A stretch of DNA of 64,000 nt from Planomonospora sp. ID67723. GTDB taxonomy: Bacteria > Actinomycetota > Actinomycetes > Streptosporangiales > Streptosporangiaceae. A program made the translations under genes and the position numbers. The stretch covers positions 1,268,001 to 1,332,000 of the forward strand of contig NZ_JABTEZ010000001.1 of the NCBI RefSeq assembly GCF_015711605.1. The letters run 5' to 3'. The notes under the pieces are model-generated. The model did not search any database. It saw nothing but the letters and a program-made list of their open reading frames with translations, and was not told the origin of the DNA. Positions 16,873 to 24,951 of the stretch are shown here, in pieces. Positions within the stretch are counted from its first letter, which is position 1, and each line of letters opens with the position of its first letter.

Positions 16873-17580
16873 GTGATCCGCCGTCTGTCCCAAGCCCGTG
16901 AACGTGGCATCCCCGAGGCGACCGTCGCCCGGCTGCCGCTCTACCTGCGGGCGTTGAACGGCATGGCCGAGCGGGGTCTGGCGACCGTGAGCTCCGAGGA
17001 CCTGGCCGTCGCCGCGGGCGTGAACTCGGCCAAGCTCCGCAAGGACCTCTCCCACCTGGGTTCCTACGGCACGCGCGGAGTCGGCTACGACGTCGAGTAT
17101 CTGATCTACCAGATCTCCCGCGAGCTGGGCCTGACCCAGGACTGGGCCGTGGCCATCGTCGGGGTCGGCAACCTCGGGCGGGCCCTGGCCAACTACGGGG
17201 GCTTCGTCTCCCGCGGATTCCGGGTCGCCGCGCTCCTCGACGCCGACCCCGAAGTGGTGGGCGACCGTATCGCGGGATTGAATGTGGAGCACATCGACGA
17301 GCTGGAAGCCGTGATCAGGCGGCGGGGAGTGTCGATCGTGGTGCTCGCGACGCCGGCCGCGGCGGCCCAGCAGGTGGCCGACCGGGTCGTCGCCGCGGGG
17401 ATCACCAGCATCTTGAACTTCGCCCCCGTCGTGCTTTCCGTGCCCGAAGGCGTCGATATCCGTAAGGTCGACCTATCGATTGAACTGCAGATCCTCGCGT
17501 TCCACGAGCAACGCAAGACGGATCGGATGACTGGGGGGCCCGCGATGGCCGAGGAATGGCCCGAGGCGGTGGACCTGTGA
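16873..17580 (+). CDS. rex: Redox-sensing transcriptional repressor Rex
   Basis: This 235-residue NADH/NAD+-sensing repressor has an N-terminal winged helix (GIPEATVARLPLYLRAL, then VNSAKLRKDLSHLGSYGTRG), a Rossmann domain (AIVGVGNLGRALANY) and a C-terminal domain-swapped helix (DLSIELQILAFHEQRK). In Streptomyces Rex leaves its operator when NADH is high and so induces respiratory and haem genes. The GTG at 16873 is the only in-frame start near the conserved N-terminus. It is followed 110 bases later by hemA. Confidence 0.95.
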   Translation: MIRRLSQARERGIPEATVARLPLYLRALNGMAERGLATVSSEDLAVAAGVNSAKLRKDLSHLGSYGTRGVGYDVEYLIYQISRELGLTQDWAVAIVGVGNLGRALANYGGFVSRGFRVAALLDADPEVVGDRIAGLNVEHIDELEAVIRRRGVSIVVLATPAAAAQQVADRVVAAGITSILNFAPVVLSVPEGVDIRKVDLSIELQILAFHEQRKTDRMTGGPAMAEEWPEAVDL

Positions 17581-17689
17581 TCTCACACAGGGCGAGAGAA
17601 GGCCGCCGCGTGCCGGACGGGTGCGGGGTGCCCGGCGGCGTGTTCGCGAGCGCGGGTTCCGAGCCGCAGGCCGAGGAGAGCGAGGCCGT

Positions 17690-18997
17690 ATGAGCGTGAT
17701 CGTTGTCGGGCTGAGCCACCGGACGGCCCCGGTGGCCCTGCTGGAGCGGGTGTCCGTCTCCGGCGACGCGCTGGCCAAGCTGCTCCACGACGTCCAGCAG
17801 ACCGGGTGCGTCGCGGAGACCATGGTCGTCTCGACCTGCAACCGGGTCGAGGTCTACGCCGTCGTGGACCGCTTCCACGCCGTGGTCACCGAGGTCTCCA
17901 CGCTGCTCAGCGTGCACTCGGGCGTTCCGGTGGAGCAGCTCGCGCCCCACCTGTACGTGCACTACGAGGACCGCGCCGTCGAGCACCTGTTCTCGGTCGC
18001 CGCCGGCCTGGACTCCATGGTCGTCGGCGAGGGGCAGATCCTCGGCCAGATCCGCCAGGCGCTCAGGCTCGCCCAGGAGCAGGGCACGCTCGGCACGACA
18101 CTCAACGAGCTCGTCCAGCAGGCGCTGCGGGTGGGCAAGCGCTCCCACGCCGAGACGGGCATCGACCGCGCCGGCGCGTCCCTCGTCGGCGTGGGCCTGA
18201 CCCTCGCCGAGCGCGTCCTCGGCCCGCTCCGGGACCGGCGGGCCCTGGTGGTCGGCGCCGGCTCGATGAGCGCCCTGTCGGCCGCGACCCTGCAGCGGGC
18301 GGGCGTCACCGACATCGTGGTGGTCAACCGGACCCACGAGCGCGCCGTACGGCTGGCGCAGACGGTCGGCGGCCGGGCGGCCGGTTTCGGCGACCTGGCC
18401 GCGGAGCTCGCCGAGGCCGACCTGGTCATCTCCTGCACCGGTGCCACCGACGTGGTCATCACGGCGGACATGGTCACGCCCGGAGAGACGTTCCTGCTCG
18501 ACCTCGCCCTGCCCCGGGACGTGGACCCCGCGGTACGACGGCTGCCCGGCGTCACCCTCGTGGACCTGGAGTCCATGCAGGAGGGGGCGGCCGACACCGG
18601 GGCCGACGACGGCGGCCGCGCCGAGGCGGTGACCGCGGTGCGCGGGATCGTCGCCGAGGAGGTCGCGGCCTACCTGTCGGCCGAGCGGGCCGCGCGGGTG
18701 ACGCCGACCGTGATCGCGCTGCGGAGCAAGGCGGCCGAGGTGGTGGAGGCGGAGCTCGGGCGGCTCGTCGGACGGGTCCCGGAGATCGACGGGCGGATCC
18801 GCGACGAGGTCGCGCAGACCGTCAGGCGCGTGGTCGACAAGCTGCTCCACGAGCCCACCGTGCGTGTCAAACAGCTCGCGGAGTCCCCTGCGGGCGATCA
18901 TTATGCGGAAGCGTTGCGAGAGCTGTTCAATCTGAACCCGAAGGTGCCCGACGCGGTCAGACGCGTCGAGACGATCGACATGGAGGTGGACCGGTGA
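17690..18997 (+). CDS. hemA: Glutamyl-tRNA reductase
   Basis: This 435-residue enzyme reduces glutamyl-tRNA to glutamate-1-semialdehyde with NADPH, the first step of the C5 tetrapyrrole route. Visible are VGLSHRTAPVALLERV, the catalytic Cys in VVSTCNRVEVY, GEGQILGQIRQA, the NADPH-binding ALVVGAGSMSALSA and a C-terminal dimerisation helix. ATG 17690 follows a GAGGAGAG site. It is coupled to hemC by GTGA. Transcription is probably from the Rex-controlled promoter upstream of rex. Confidence 0.96.
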   Translation: MSVIVVGLSHRTAPVALLERVSVSGDALAKLLHDVQQTGCVAETMVVSTCNRVEVYAVVDRFHAVVTEVSTLLSVHSGVPVEQLAPHLYVHYEDRAVEHLFSVAAGLDSMVVGEGQILGQIRQALRLAQEQGTLGTTLNELVQQALRVGKRSHAETGIDRAGASLVGVGLTLAERVLGPLRDRRALVVGAGSMSALSAATLQRAGVTDIVVVNRTHERAVRLAQTVGGRAAGFGDLAAELAEADLVISCTGATDVVITADMVTPGETFLLDLALPRDVDPAVRRLPGVTLVDLESMQEGAADTGADDGGRAEAVTAVRGIVAEEVAAYLSAERAARVTPTVIALRSKAAEVVEAELGRLVGRVPEIDGRIRDEVAQTVRRVVDKLLHEPTVRVKQLAESPAGDHYAEALRELFNLNPKVPDAVRRVETIDMEVDR

Positions 18998-19905
18998 CGG
19001 GGGCCCTGCGAATGGGAACGCGCCGGAGCCTCATGGCGACGACGCAGTCGGGACTGGTCGCGGCCCGCCTCACCGAGCTGACCGGCCGGGCGGTGGAGCT
19101 CGTCGGCGTGACCACCTTCGGCGACGTGACCAAGGCCGACCTCACGCAGCTCGGCGGGACCGGCGTCTTCGTCAGCGCACTGCGCGACAAGCTGATCGAG
19201 GGCGAGGTCGACTTCGCGGTGCACTCGCTGAAGGACCTGCCCACCACGCCCGATCCGCGCGTGGTCATCGCCGCGATCCCGCCGCGCGACGACCACCGGG
19301 ACGCCCTGGTCGCCGGGGCGAAGCTGGCCGATCTGCCGCCCGGTGCGAGGATCGGCACGGGATCACCGCGAAGAATCGCCCAGCTTCGCATGCTCCGTCC
19401 TGATATCGAGTGCGTCCCGATCCGGGGCAACGGTGAGACCCGGATCGGCAAGGTGACCTCCGGCGAGCTGCACGGGGTCGTCCTGGCCGCGGCCGGGCTC
19501 CGGCGACTCGGCCGGGAGAGCGAGGTCGCCCAGCTCTTCGAGGTCGACGAGATGCTGCCGGCCCCCGGGCAGGGTGCGCTGGCCGTGGAGGTCAGGGCCG
19601 ACCGGGCCGACCTCCTGGAGCTGCTGGGCGTGCTCGACGACCCCGTCACCCGCGCCGCCGTCGCCGCCGAGCGCGCCGTGCTCAACGCCCTGGAGGCGGG
19701 TTGCGCCGCTCCGGTGGGTGCGTACGCGACCGTCAACGGGCAAGATCTGAACCTGACCGCGGCCGTCGTCGCCATCGACGGCGGTCACGCGGTGCGCAAG
19801 TCCACCGCCGGGACCTCTTCGGCGCCCATGGATCTCGGTCGCGACCTCGCGGCCGAGATGATCGCCGAAGGGGCAGGCACGTTGATAGGGGAGCAAGCAC
19901 ATTGA
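18994..19905 (+). CDS. hemC: Hydroxymethylbilane synthase (porphobilinogen deaminase)
   Basis: This 303-residue enzyme joins four porphobilinogens into hydroxymethylbilane. Motifs include the catalytic Asp in HSLKDLPT, GTGSPRRIAQL, a cofactor-site variant IRGNGETRIGK and the dipyrromethane-binding Cys in LEAGCAAPVG. GTG 18994 overlaps the hemA stop, and the long open frame before it is a hemA shadow. The hemD start overlaps its stop. Confidence 0.96.
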   Translation: MTGALRMGTRRSLMATTQSGLVAARLTELTGRAVELVGVTTFGDVTKADLTQLGGTGVFVSALRDKLIEGEVDFAVHSLKDLPTTPDPRVVIAAIPPRDDHRDALVAGAKLADLPPGARIGTGSPRRIAQLRMLRPDIECVPIRGNGETRIGKVTSGELHGVVLAAAGLRRLGRESEVAQLFEVDEMLPAPGQGALAVEVRADRADLLELLGVLDDPVTRAAVAAERAVLNALEAGCAAPVGAYATVNGQDLNLTAAVVAIDGGHAVRKSTAGTSSAPMDLGRDLAAEMIAEGAGTLIGEQAH

Positions 19906-21482
19906 GCTCCGGAAGCACCACCTTCGAGCACCCCGCCGGGTTCGTCGCCTTCGTGGGCGCGGGACCGGGTGACGAGGGCCTGCTCACGCTGCGCGGGGCC
20001 GACCTGCTGGCGAAGGCCGATGCCGTCGTGCTCGACCAGGAGGCGTACGGCCCGCTGCTGCGCCACTGCCGGGAGGGCGTCGAGATCGTCGACGCGGCCG
20101 AGGAAGGCGCGGTCTCGCTGAGGGCCGTCGACGCGGCCAAGGCGGGACGCGGCGTCGTACGGCTGTGCGCAGGCGACCCGATGTTCTTCTCCTCGATCAC
20201 CGAGGAGGTCGCGTCCTGCGTCAGGGCGGAGGTGGACTTCGAGATCGTGCCGGGGGTTCCGCCGGCGACGGCGGTGCTCACCTACGCGGGCATCCCCGCG
20301 GCGGTGTCGGTGCCCGAGTTCAGGGTCGTGGACGCGACGATGGTCGACGACTGGAGCGCGCACGCGGCCGGGGCGGGCACCCTGGTGATCTACAACGGGG
20401 TCGCCGAAGCGGTGGCGATCGGCAAGGCGCTCGTCGCCGCGGGCCGTCCGGACTCCACTCCGGTCGCGATCAGCAGCGCGGGCACCACGACGGAGCAGTA
20501 CACCGTGGTGACCACGCTCGGCCGGATGGCGCCCGACCTCAAGCACGCCGGGATGACCGAGCCCGCGCTGATCGTGGTCGGCGAGGCCGTCGGCATGCGC
20601 GACCGGCTCTCGTGGTTCGAGACCAAGCCGCTGTTCGGCTGGCGGGTGCTGGTGCCCAGGACCAAGGAGCAGTCCGCGGGCCTGGTCGAGCAGCTGCGCT
20701 CCTACGGCGCCGTGCCCGAGGAGGTTCCGACGATCTCCGTGGAGCCGCCCAGGACCCCGCAGCAGATGGACCGGGCGATCAAGGGACTGGTCACCGGCCG
20801 CTACGAGTGGGTGGCGTTCACCAGTGCCAACGCGGTCAAGGCCGTCCGCGAGAAGTTCGAGGAGTACGGCCTGGACGCCCGCGCCTTCGCCGGGCTGAAG
20901 GTCGCCGCCGTGGGCGAGGCCACCGCTCGCGCCCTGGTGGAGTTCGGTGTGAAGCCGGATCTGATGCCCTCGGGTGAGCAGTCGTCGGAGGGCCTGCTGG
21001 CCGAGTGGCCGCCGTACGACTCCATGCTGGACCCGATCAACCGGGTCCTGCTGCCGCGTGCCGACATCGCCACCGAGGCGCTGGTCGCGGGCCTCACCGA
21101 GCTCGGCTGGGAGTGCGACGACGTCACCGCCTACCGGACCGTGCGCGCGGCCCCGCCGCCCGCCCCGATCCGCGAGGCGATCAAGAGCGGCGGCTTCGAC
21201 GCGGTGCTGTTCACCTCCTCCAGCACGGTGCGCAACCTGGTGGGGATCGCCGGCAAGCCGCACAACGTCACGGTCATCGCCGCGATCGGCCCGCAGACCG
21301 CCAAGACGGCCGAGGAGTTCGGCCTGCGCGTCGACGTGATGGCCGACAAGGCGTCGGCTTCGGCCCTCGCAGCCGCGCTGGCCGAGTATGGTGCCAAGCA
21401 GCGGCAGGCCGCACTGGCCGCCGGAGACGTCCCACGCAGGCCCTCCCAGAACAGGCGAGGAGCCCGACGCCGCGCCAAGTGA
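19902..21482 (+). CDS. hemD: Uroporphyrinogen-III methyltransferase-like / uroporphyrinogen-III synthase fusion
   Basis: This 526-residue two-domain protein has an N-terminal SUMT-like domain (residues 10-250; VGAGPGDEGLLTLRGADLL) and a C-terminal HemD domain (about 255-500; VLVPRTKEQSAG ... FTSSSTVRNLVGIAG). The usual SUMT motif GGDPFVFGRGGEE is replaced by AGDPMFFSSITEE, so methylation may be weak or lost. A similar fusion is found in mycobacteria. The TTG start at 19902 overlaps the hemC stop and has GGGGAG upstream. It closes hydroxymethylbilane to uroporphyrinogen III. Confidence 0.92.
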   Translation: MSSGSTTFEHPAGFVAFVGAGPGDEGLLTLRGADLLAKADAVVLDQEAYGPLLRHCREGVEIVDAAEEGAVSLRAVDAAKAGRGVVRLCAGDPMFFSSITEEVASCVRAEVDFEIVPGVPPATAVLTYAGIPAAVSVPEFRVVDATMVDDWSAHAAGAGTLVIYNGVAEAVAIGKALVAAGRPDSTPVAISSAGTTTEQYTVVTTLGRMAPDLKHAGMTEPALIVVGEAVGMRDRLSWFETKPLFGWRVLVPRTKEQSAGLVEQLRSYGAVPEEVPTISVEPPRTPQQMDRAIKGLVTGRYEWVAFTSANAVKAVREKFEEYGLDARAFAGLKVAAVGEATARALVEFGVKPDLMPSGEQSSEGLLAEWPPYDSMLDPINRVLLPRADIATEALVAGLTELGWECDDVTAYRTVRAAPPPAPIREAIKSGGFDAVLFTSSSTVRNLVGIAGKPHNVTVIAAIGPQTAKTAEEFGLRVDVMADKASASALAAALAEYGAKQRQAALAAGDVPRRPSQNRRGARRRAK

Positions 21483-21533
21483 CGGCCGCGCCAGGCGGCC
21501 GTCGCGCCACATGATCCCAGGGGAGAGACCGTC

Positions 21534-22520
21534 ATGACCGCCCAGTTCCCCGCTGCGCGTCCCCGCAGGCTCCGCCGTACCGCGCCGATGCGCCGGATGG
21601 CGGCCGGAACCCGGTTGCACCCGGCGGAGCTGGTGCTGCCGATGTTCGTGAAGGAGGGCATCGGCGAGCCCAACCCGATCGGCTCGATGCCCGGCGTGTT
21701 CCAGCACACCCGTGACTCGCTGCGCAAGGCCGCCCACGAGGCGGCCGAGGCGGGGGTCGGCGGGCTGATCCTGTTCGGCATCCCCGCGGTGAAGGACGCG
21801 CGGGGTTCGGCCGGCGACGACCCGGCAGGGATCGTCCAGCAGGCGGTGGCGGACCTGGTCTCCGACGTCGGCGACACGATGGTCGTGATGACCGACACCT
21901 GCCTGGACGAGTTCACCGACCACGGCCACTGCGGAATCCTGACGGCCGCGGGCGAGGTCGACAACGACGCCACCCTGGAGCGTTACGCGGCCGTCGCGGT
22001 GGCCCAGGCACGGGCGGGCTCGCAGGTCATCGCGCCGAGCGGGATGATGGACGGCCAGGTCGCCGCCATCCGAGCGGCGCTGGACGGCAACGGCTTCGAG
22101 CAGGTCCCGGTCCTGGCCTATTCGGCGAAGTACGCCTCCGCGCTCTACGGCCCGTTCCGCGACGCCGCCGAGTGCGCGCCGCAGTTCGGTGACCGCAGCG
22201 CCTACCAGCAGGACCCCGCCGGCCCGGTCGGCGAGGCGCTGCGGGAGGTCCGGCTCGACCTGGCCGAGGGCGCCGACGCGGTGATGGTCAAGCCCGCCCT
22301 GCTCTACCTCGACATCCTGCGCCAGGTTCGCGACCTGGTGGACGTGCCGGTGGCGGCCTACCAGGTCAGCGGAGAGTACGCCATGATCGAGGCCGCGGCG
22401 GCGAACGGCTGGATCGACCGGGACAGGGCGATCATGGAGTCGCTGGTCGCGATCCGCCGCGCCGGCGCCGACATGATCCTCACCTACTGGGCGACCGAGG
22501 CGGCGCGCAGGCTGTGTTGA
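21534..22520 (+). CDS. hemB: Delta-aminolevulinic acid dehydratase (porphobilinogen synthase)
   Basis: This 328-residue enzyme condenses two 5-aminolevulinates to porphobilinogen. The active lysines are in AYSAKYAS and VMVKPALLYLD. The metal-binding segment DTCLDEFTDHGHCG keeps two of the three zinc cysteines and has Asp in the middle place, as in other actinobacteria. A GGGGAGAG site lies just before ATG 21534. It is 51 bases downstream of hemD, so still likely in the operon. Confidence 0.96.
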   Translation: MTAQFPAARPRRLRRTAPMRRMAAGTRLHPAELVLPMFVKEGIGEPNPIGSMPGVFQHTRDSLRKAAHEAAEAGVGGLILFGIPAVKDARGSAGDDPAGIVQQAVADLVSDVGDTMVVMTDTCLDEFTDHGHCGILTAAGEVDNDATLERYAAVAVAQARAGSQVIAPSGMMDGQVAAIRAALDGNGFEQVPVLAYSAKYASALYGPFRDAAECAPQFGDRSAYQQDPAGPVGEALREVRLDLAEGADAVMVKPALLYLDILRQVRDLVDVPVAAYQVSGEYAMIEAAAANGWIDRDRAIMESLVAIRRAGADMILTYWATEAARRLC

Positions 22521-22802
22521 TGGGGCGTGCTGCGCACGGCCGGCTCGGGGATTGTGTTCATGGCGACGCTGGCGCCCCCGAGCGGGCTGCGGGCGCTCTC
22601 TGGGAGAGGGGTGAGATGCTTCGCACATGCCCAGAACTGGGGGTTTGCCACCTGTCGGTGGGAAGCGTGCGTTAGAGTGCGAAGACCGGTGCGGATGTGT
22701 CCTAGGTGGCGTAGACCTCTGAGTGTCTCCCTTTGTCAACCAAAAGACGGATATGTCACCGCATCCGGGTATGACGCGGGAACGCGGACGACGGAGGACG
22801 CA
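22521..22802. promoter_or_regulatory. Intergenic region between hemB and primase-like gene
   Basis: This 282-base gap has no supported gene. An AT-richer patch around 22725-22765 (TTTGTCAACCAAAAG) suggests that the next gene has its own promoter. I see no clear -35/-10 pair and no terminator. Confidence 0.3.
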
Positions 22803-23447
22803 ATGGTGGGGGTACCGCTGGCTCGTCGCACCAGACGACGGGCTCATCCGAAACAACAGATGATCACGTCTGTGCTGGAGTACGCCTCGCTGGGCTGGGC
22901 GAGCTGCCTGGGCGCGCGGCCGCTCAGGAACGGTCCGCGCGCCTGCTCCTGCGACCGGGTCGGCTGTCCCGACGCGGGCAACCATCCGCTCTCGCGCGCC
23001 TGGCAGATGCAGGCCACGACCGACCCCGCCCTGCTCACCCACTGGTGGCAGAGCGAGCCCGAGGCGAACGTGGTCCTTCCCACGGGACGCGTCTTCGACG
23101 TCTTCGACGTACCGCTGGCCGCCGGGCTCACCGCCCTGGCGGCCATGGACTCCGCCGGAGCGGCCTCGGGCCCGGTCGCCGCAAACGGTGACCGGGTCCT
23201 GTTCTATGTGGCCACCCGCAACACCTCCGAGGACGAGGACGAGTGGTGGTCCTGCTCCCTCGACTACGGGCCCTCGGCCATCGAGGACATGCCCGGCCTG
23301 CGCTGGCACTGCCGAGACAGCTACGTCCTCGCTCCGCCCTCCGTCCTGCCGACCGGCCAGCCGGTCTCCTGGCTCCGCGCCCCGGACGGCCGCCCGCTGC
23401 CCGACCCGCTTCGCATCCTCGACGTTCTCGCCGACGCCTGCGAGTGA
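22803..23447 (+). CDS. Bifunctional primase/polymerase N-terminal domain protein (AEP-like)
   Basis: This 214-residue protein resembles the actinobacterial family annotated as bifunctional DNA primase/polymerase. It shows a helical start (SVLEYASLGWASCLGARPL), a Cys-rich insert (ACSCDRVGCPDAGNHPL) that could bind zinc, and WWQSEPEANVVLPTGRVFDV at the position of the catalytic acidic strand. The expected D-x-D signature is only partly preserved (FDVFDVP), so catalysis is doubtful. The ATG has GGAGGA upstream. The stand-alone domain within a haem cluster may have a non-replicative role. Confidence 0.7.
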   Translation: MVGVPLARRTRRRAHPKQQMITSVLEYASLGWASCLGARPLRNGPRACSCDRVGCPDAGNHPLSRAWQMQATTDPALLTHWWQSEPEANVVLPTGRVFDVFDVPLAAGLTALAAMDSAGAASGPVAANGDRVLFYVATRNTSEDEDEWWSCSLDYGPSAIEDMPGLRWHCRDSYVLAPPSVLPTGQPVSWLRAPDGRPLPDPLRILDVLADACE

Positions 23448-23588
23448 CCCGGCCGACGCCTGCGAGCGCCTCGCCGAGGTTGAGCTCTCCTCTCCCGTTA
23501 CCGGCGGTCCTCCCGTTCCATGGGCCGGCCGCGCCGTCACTGTGAACCCGTGACGGGAACCCGGCCCTCCGGCCCGTAATCTGGGACG

Positions 23589-24884
23589 GTGAGCCGTACT
23601 GAGAACTCCGAGGACCTGTTCGCCCGCGCCCGCGAGATCGTCCCGGGAGGTGTCAACTCCCCGGTCCGCGCCTTCGGCGCCGTCGGCGGCACGCCCCGGT
23701 TCATGGCCTCCGGCCAGGGGCCGTACATCACCGACGTCGACGGCAACCGCTACGTCGACCTGGTCTGCTCATGGGGGCCGATGATCCTCGGGCACCGGCA
23801 CCCGGACGTGGTCGAGGCCCTGCAGGAGGCGCTCGCCCAGGGCACCTCGTTCGGCACCGCCACGCCCGGCGAGGTCGAGCTCGCCGAGGAGATCGTCGCG
23901 CGGATGGCCCCGGTGGAGAAGGTCCGGCTGGTCAGCTCCGGTACCGAGGCCACCATGTCCGCGGTACGGCTGGCGCGCGGCTTCACCGGCCGCTCCAAGG
24001 TGGTCAAGTTCGCCGGCTGCTACCACGGCCATGTGGACGCCCTGCTCGCCTCGGCCGGATCCGGCCTGGTCACCTTCGGCCTGCCCGACACCCCCGGGGT
24101 GACCGGCGCCTCGGCCGCCGACACCGTGGTCCTGCCGTACAACTCCGTCGAGGCCGTGGCCGAGGCGTTCGCCGCGTTCGGCGGCGAGATCGCCTGCGTG
24201 ATCACCGAGGCGTGCCCGGCCAACATGGGCGTCGTCCCGCCGGTGGACGGGTTCAACGCCAAGCTTCGCGAGCTGTGCACCGCGCACGGCGCGCTGCTGA
24301 TCGTCGACGAGGTGCTGACCGGCTTCCGGGTGTCGAGGTCAGGATGGTACGGCCTCGACCCGGTGGACGCCGACCTGATGACCTTCGGCAAGGTCATGGG
24401 CGGCGGCCTGCCCGCCGCGGCGTTCGGCGGCAGGGCCGACGTGATGGCCCATCTCGCCCCCGAGGGCCCGGTCTACCAGGCGGGCACTCTGTCCGGCAAT
24501 CCGCTGGCGTGCGCCGCAGGTCTGGCCACGCTGCGCGCCTGCGACGACGAGGTCTACGACCGGGTGGACGCCTCCGCCCTGGTGATCGGCCGCGCCGCCG
24601 CCGACGCGCTGGCCGCCGCCGGGGTGCCGCACCGCCTGCAGCGCGCGGGCAGCCTGTTCTCGGTCTTCTTCACCGAGGACCGGGTCACCGACTTCGCCAC
24701 GGCGCAGACCCAGAACACCGCCGCCTACCGGGCCTTCTTCCACGCCATGCTGGAGCAGGGCGTCTACCTGCCCCCGTCGGCCTACGAGGCGTGGTTCCTG
24801 TCGGCCGCCCATGACGACGAGGCCCTGTCACGGATCGCCGAGGCCCTCCCCATCGCCGCCAAAGCCGCCGCCCAGGCGCTCTGA
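23589..24884 (+). CDS. hemL: Glutamate-1-semialdehyde 2,1-aminomutase
   Basis: This 431-residue class III PLP aminotransferase makes 5-aminolevulinate from the HemA product. Diagnostic segments are [45 protein letters not shown] and the PLP lysine in [17 protein letters not shown]. The GTG at 23589 opens the conserved N-terminus. It completes the glutamate-to-uroporphyrinogen set in this window together with hemA, hemB, hemC and hemD. Confidence 0.96.
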   Translation: MSRTENSEDLFARAREIVPGGVNSPVRAFGAVGGTPRFMASGQGPYITDVDGNRYVDLVCSWGPMILGHRHPDVVEALQEALAQGTSFGTATPGEVELAEEIVARMAPVEKVRLVSSGTEATMSAVRLARGFTGRSKVVKFAGCYHGHVDALLASAGSGLVTFGLPDTPGVTGASAADTVVLPYNSVEAVAEAFAAFGGEIACVITEACPANMGVVPPVDGFNAKLRELCTAHGALLIVDEVLTGFRVSRSGWYGLDPVDADLMTFGKVMGGGLPAAAFGGRADVMAHLAPEGPVYQAGTLSGNPLACAAGLATLRACDDEVYDRVDASALVIGRAAADALAAAGVPHRLQRAGSLFSVFFTEDRVTDFATAQTQNTAAYRAFFHAMLEQGVYLPPSAYEAWFLSAAHDDEALSRIAEALPIAAKAAAQAL

Positions 24885-24904
24885 GCGGGTTCGGCGGACC
24901 CGGT

Positions 24905-24925
24905 CCCCGGCCCCATGGGCCGGGG
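24905..24925. terminator. 9-bp GC hairpin between convergent genes
   Basis: CCCCGGCCC (24905-24913) and GGGCCGGGG (24917-24925) form a perfect stem with a 3-nt loop, between the hemL stop and the convergent protease stop. It is a likely bidirectional terminator. Confidence 0.7.
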
Positions 24926-24951
24926 GCGTTCTCTCCCGGCGTCGCGGATGG

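Noticed and set aside
19785-23540. Minus-strand open frame of 1251 codons across hemD and hemB
   Set aside because: Antisense shadow of GC-rich genes: His/Arg/Gly-rich with no domain, while the plus strand has clear hemD and hemB.
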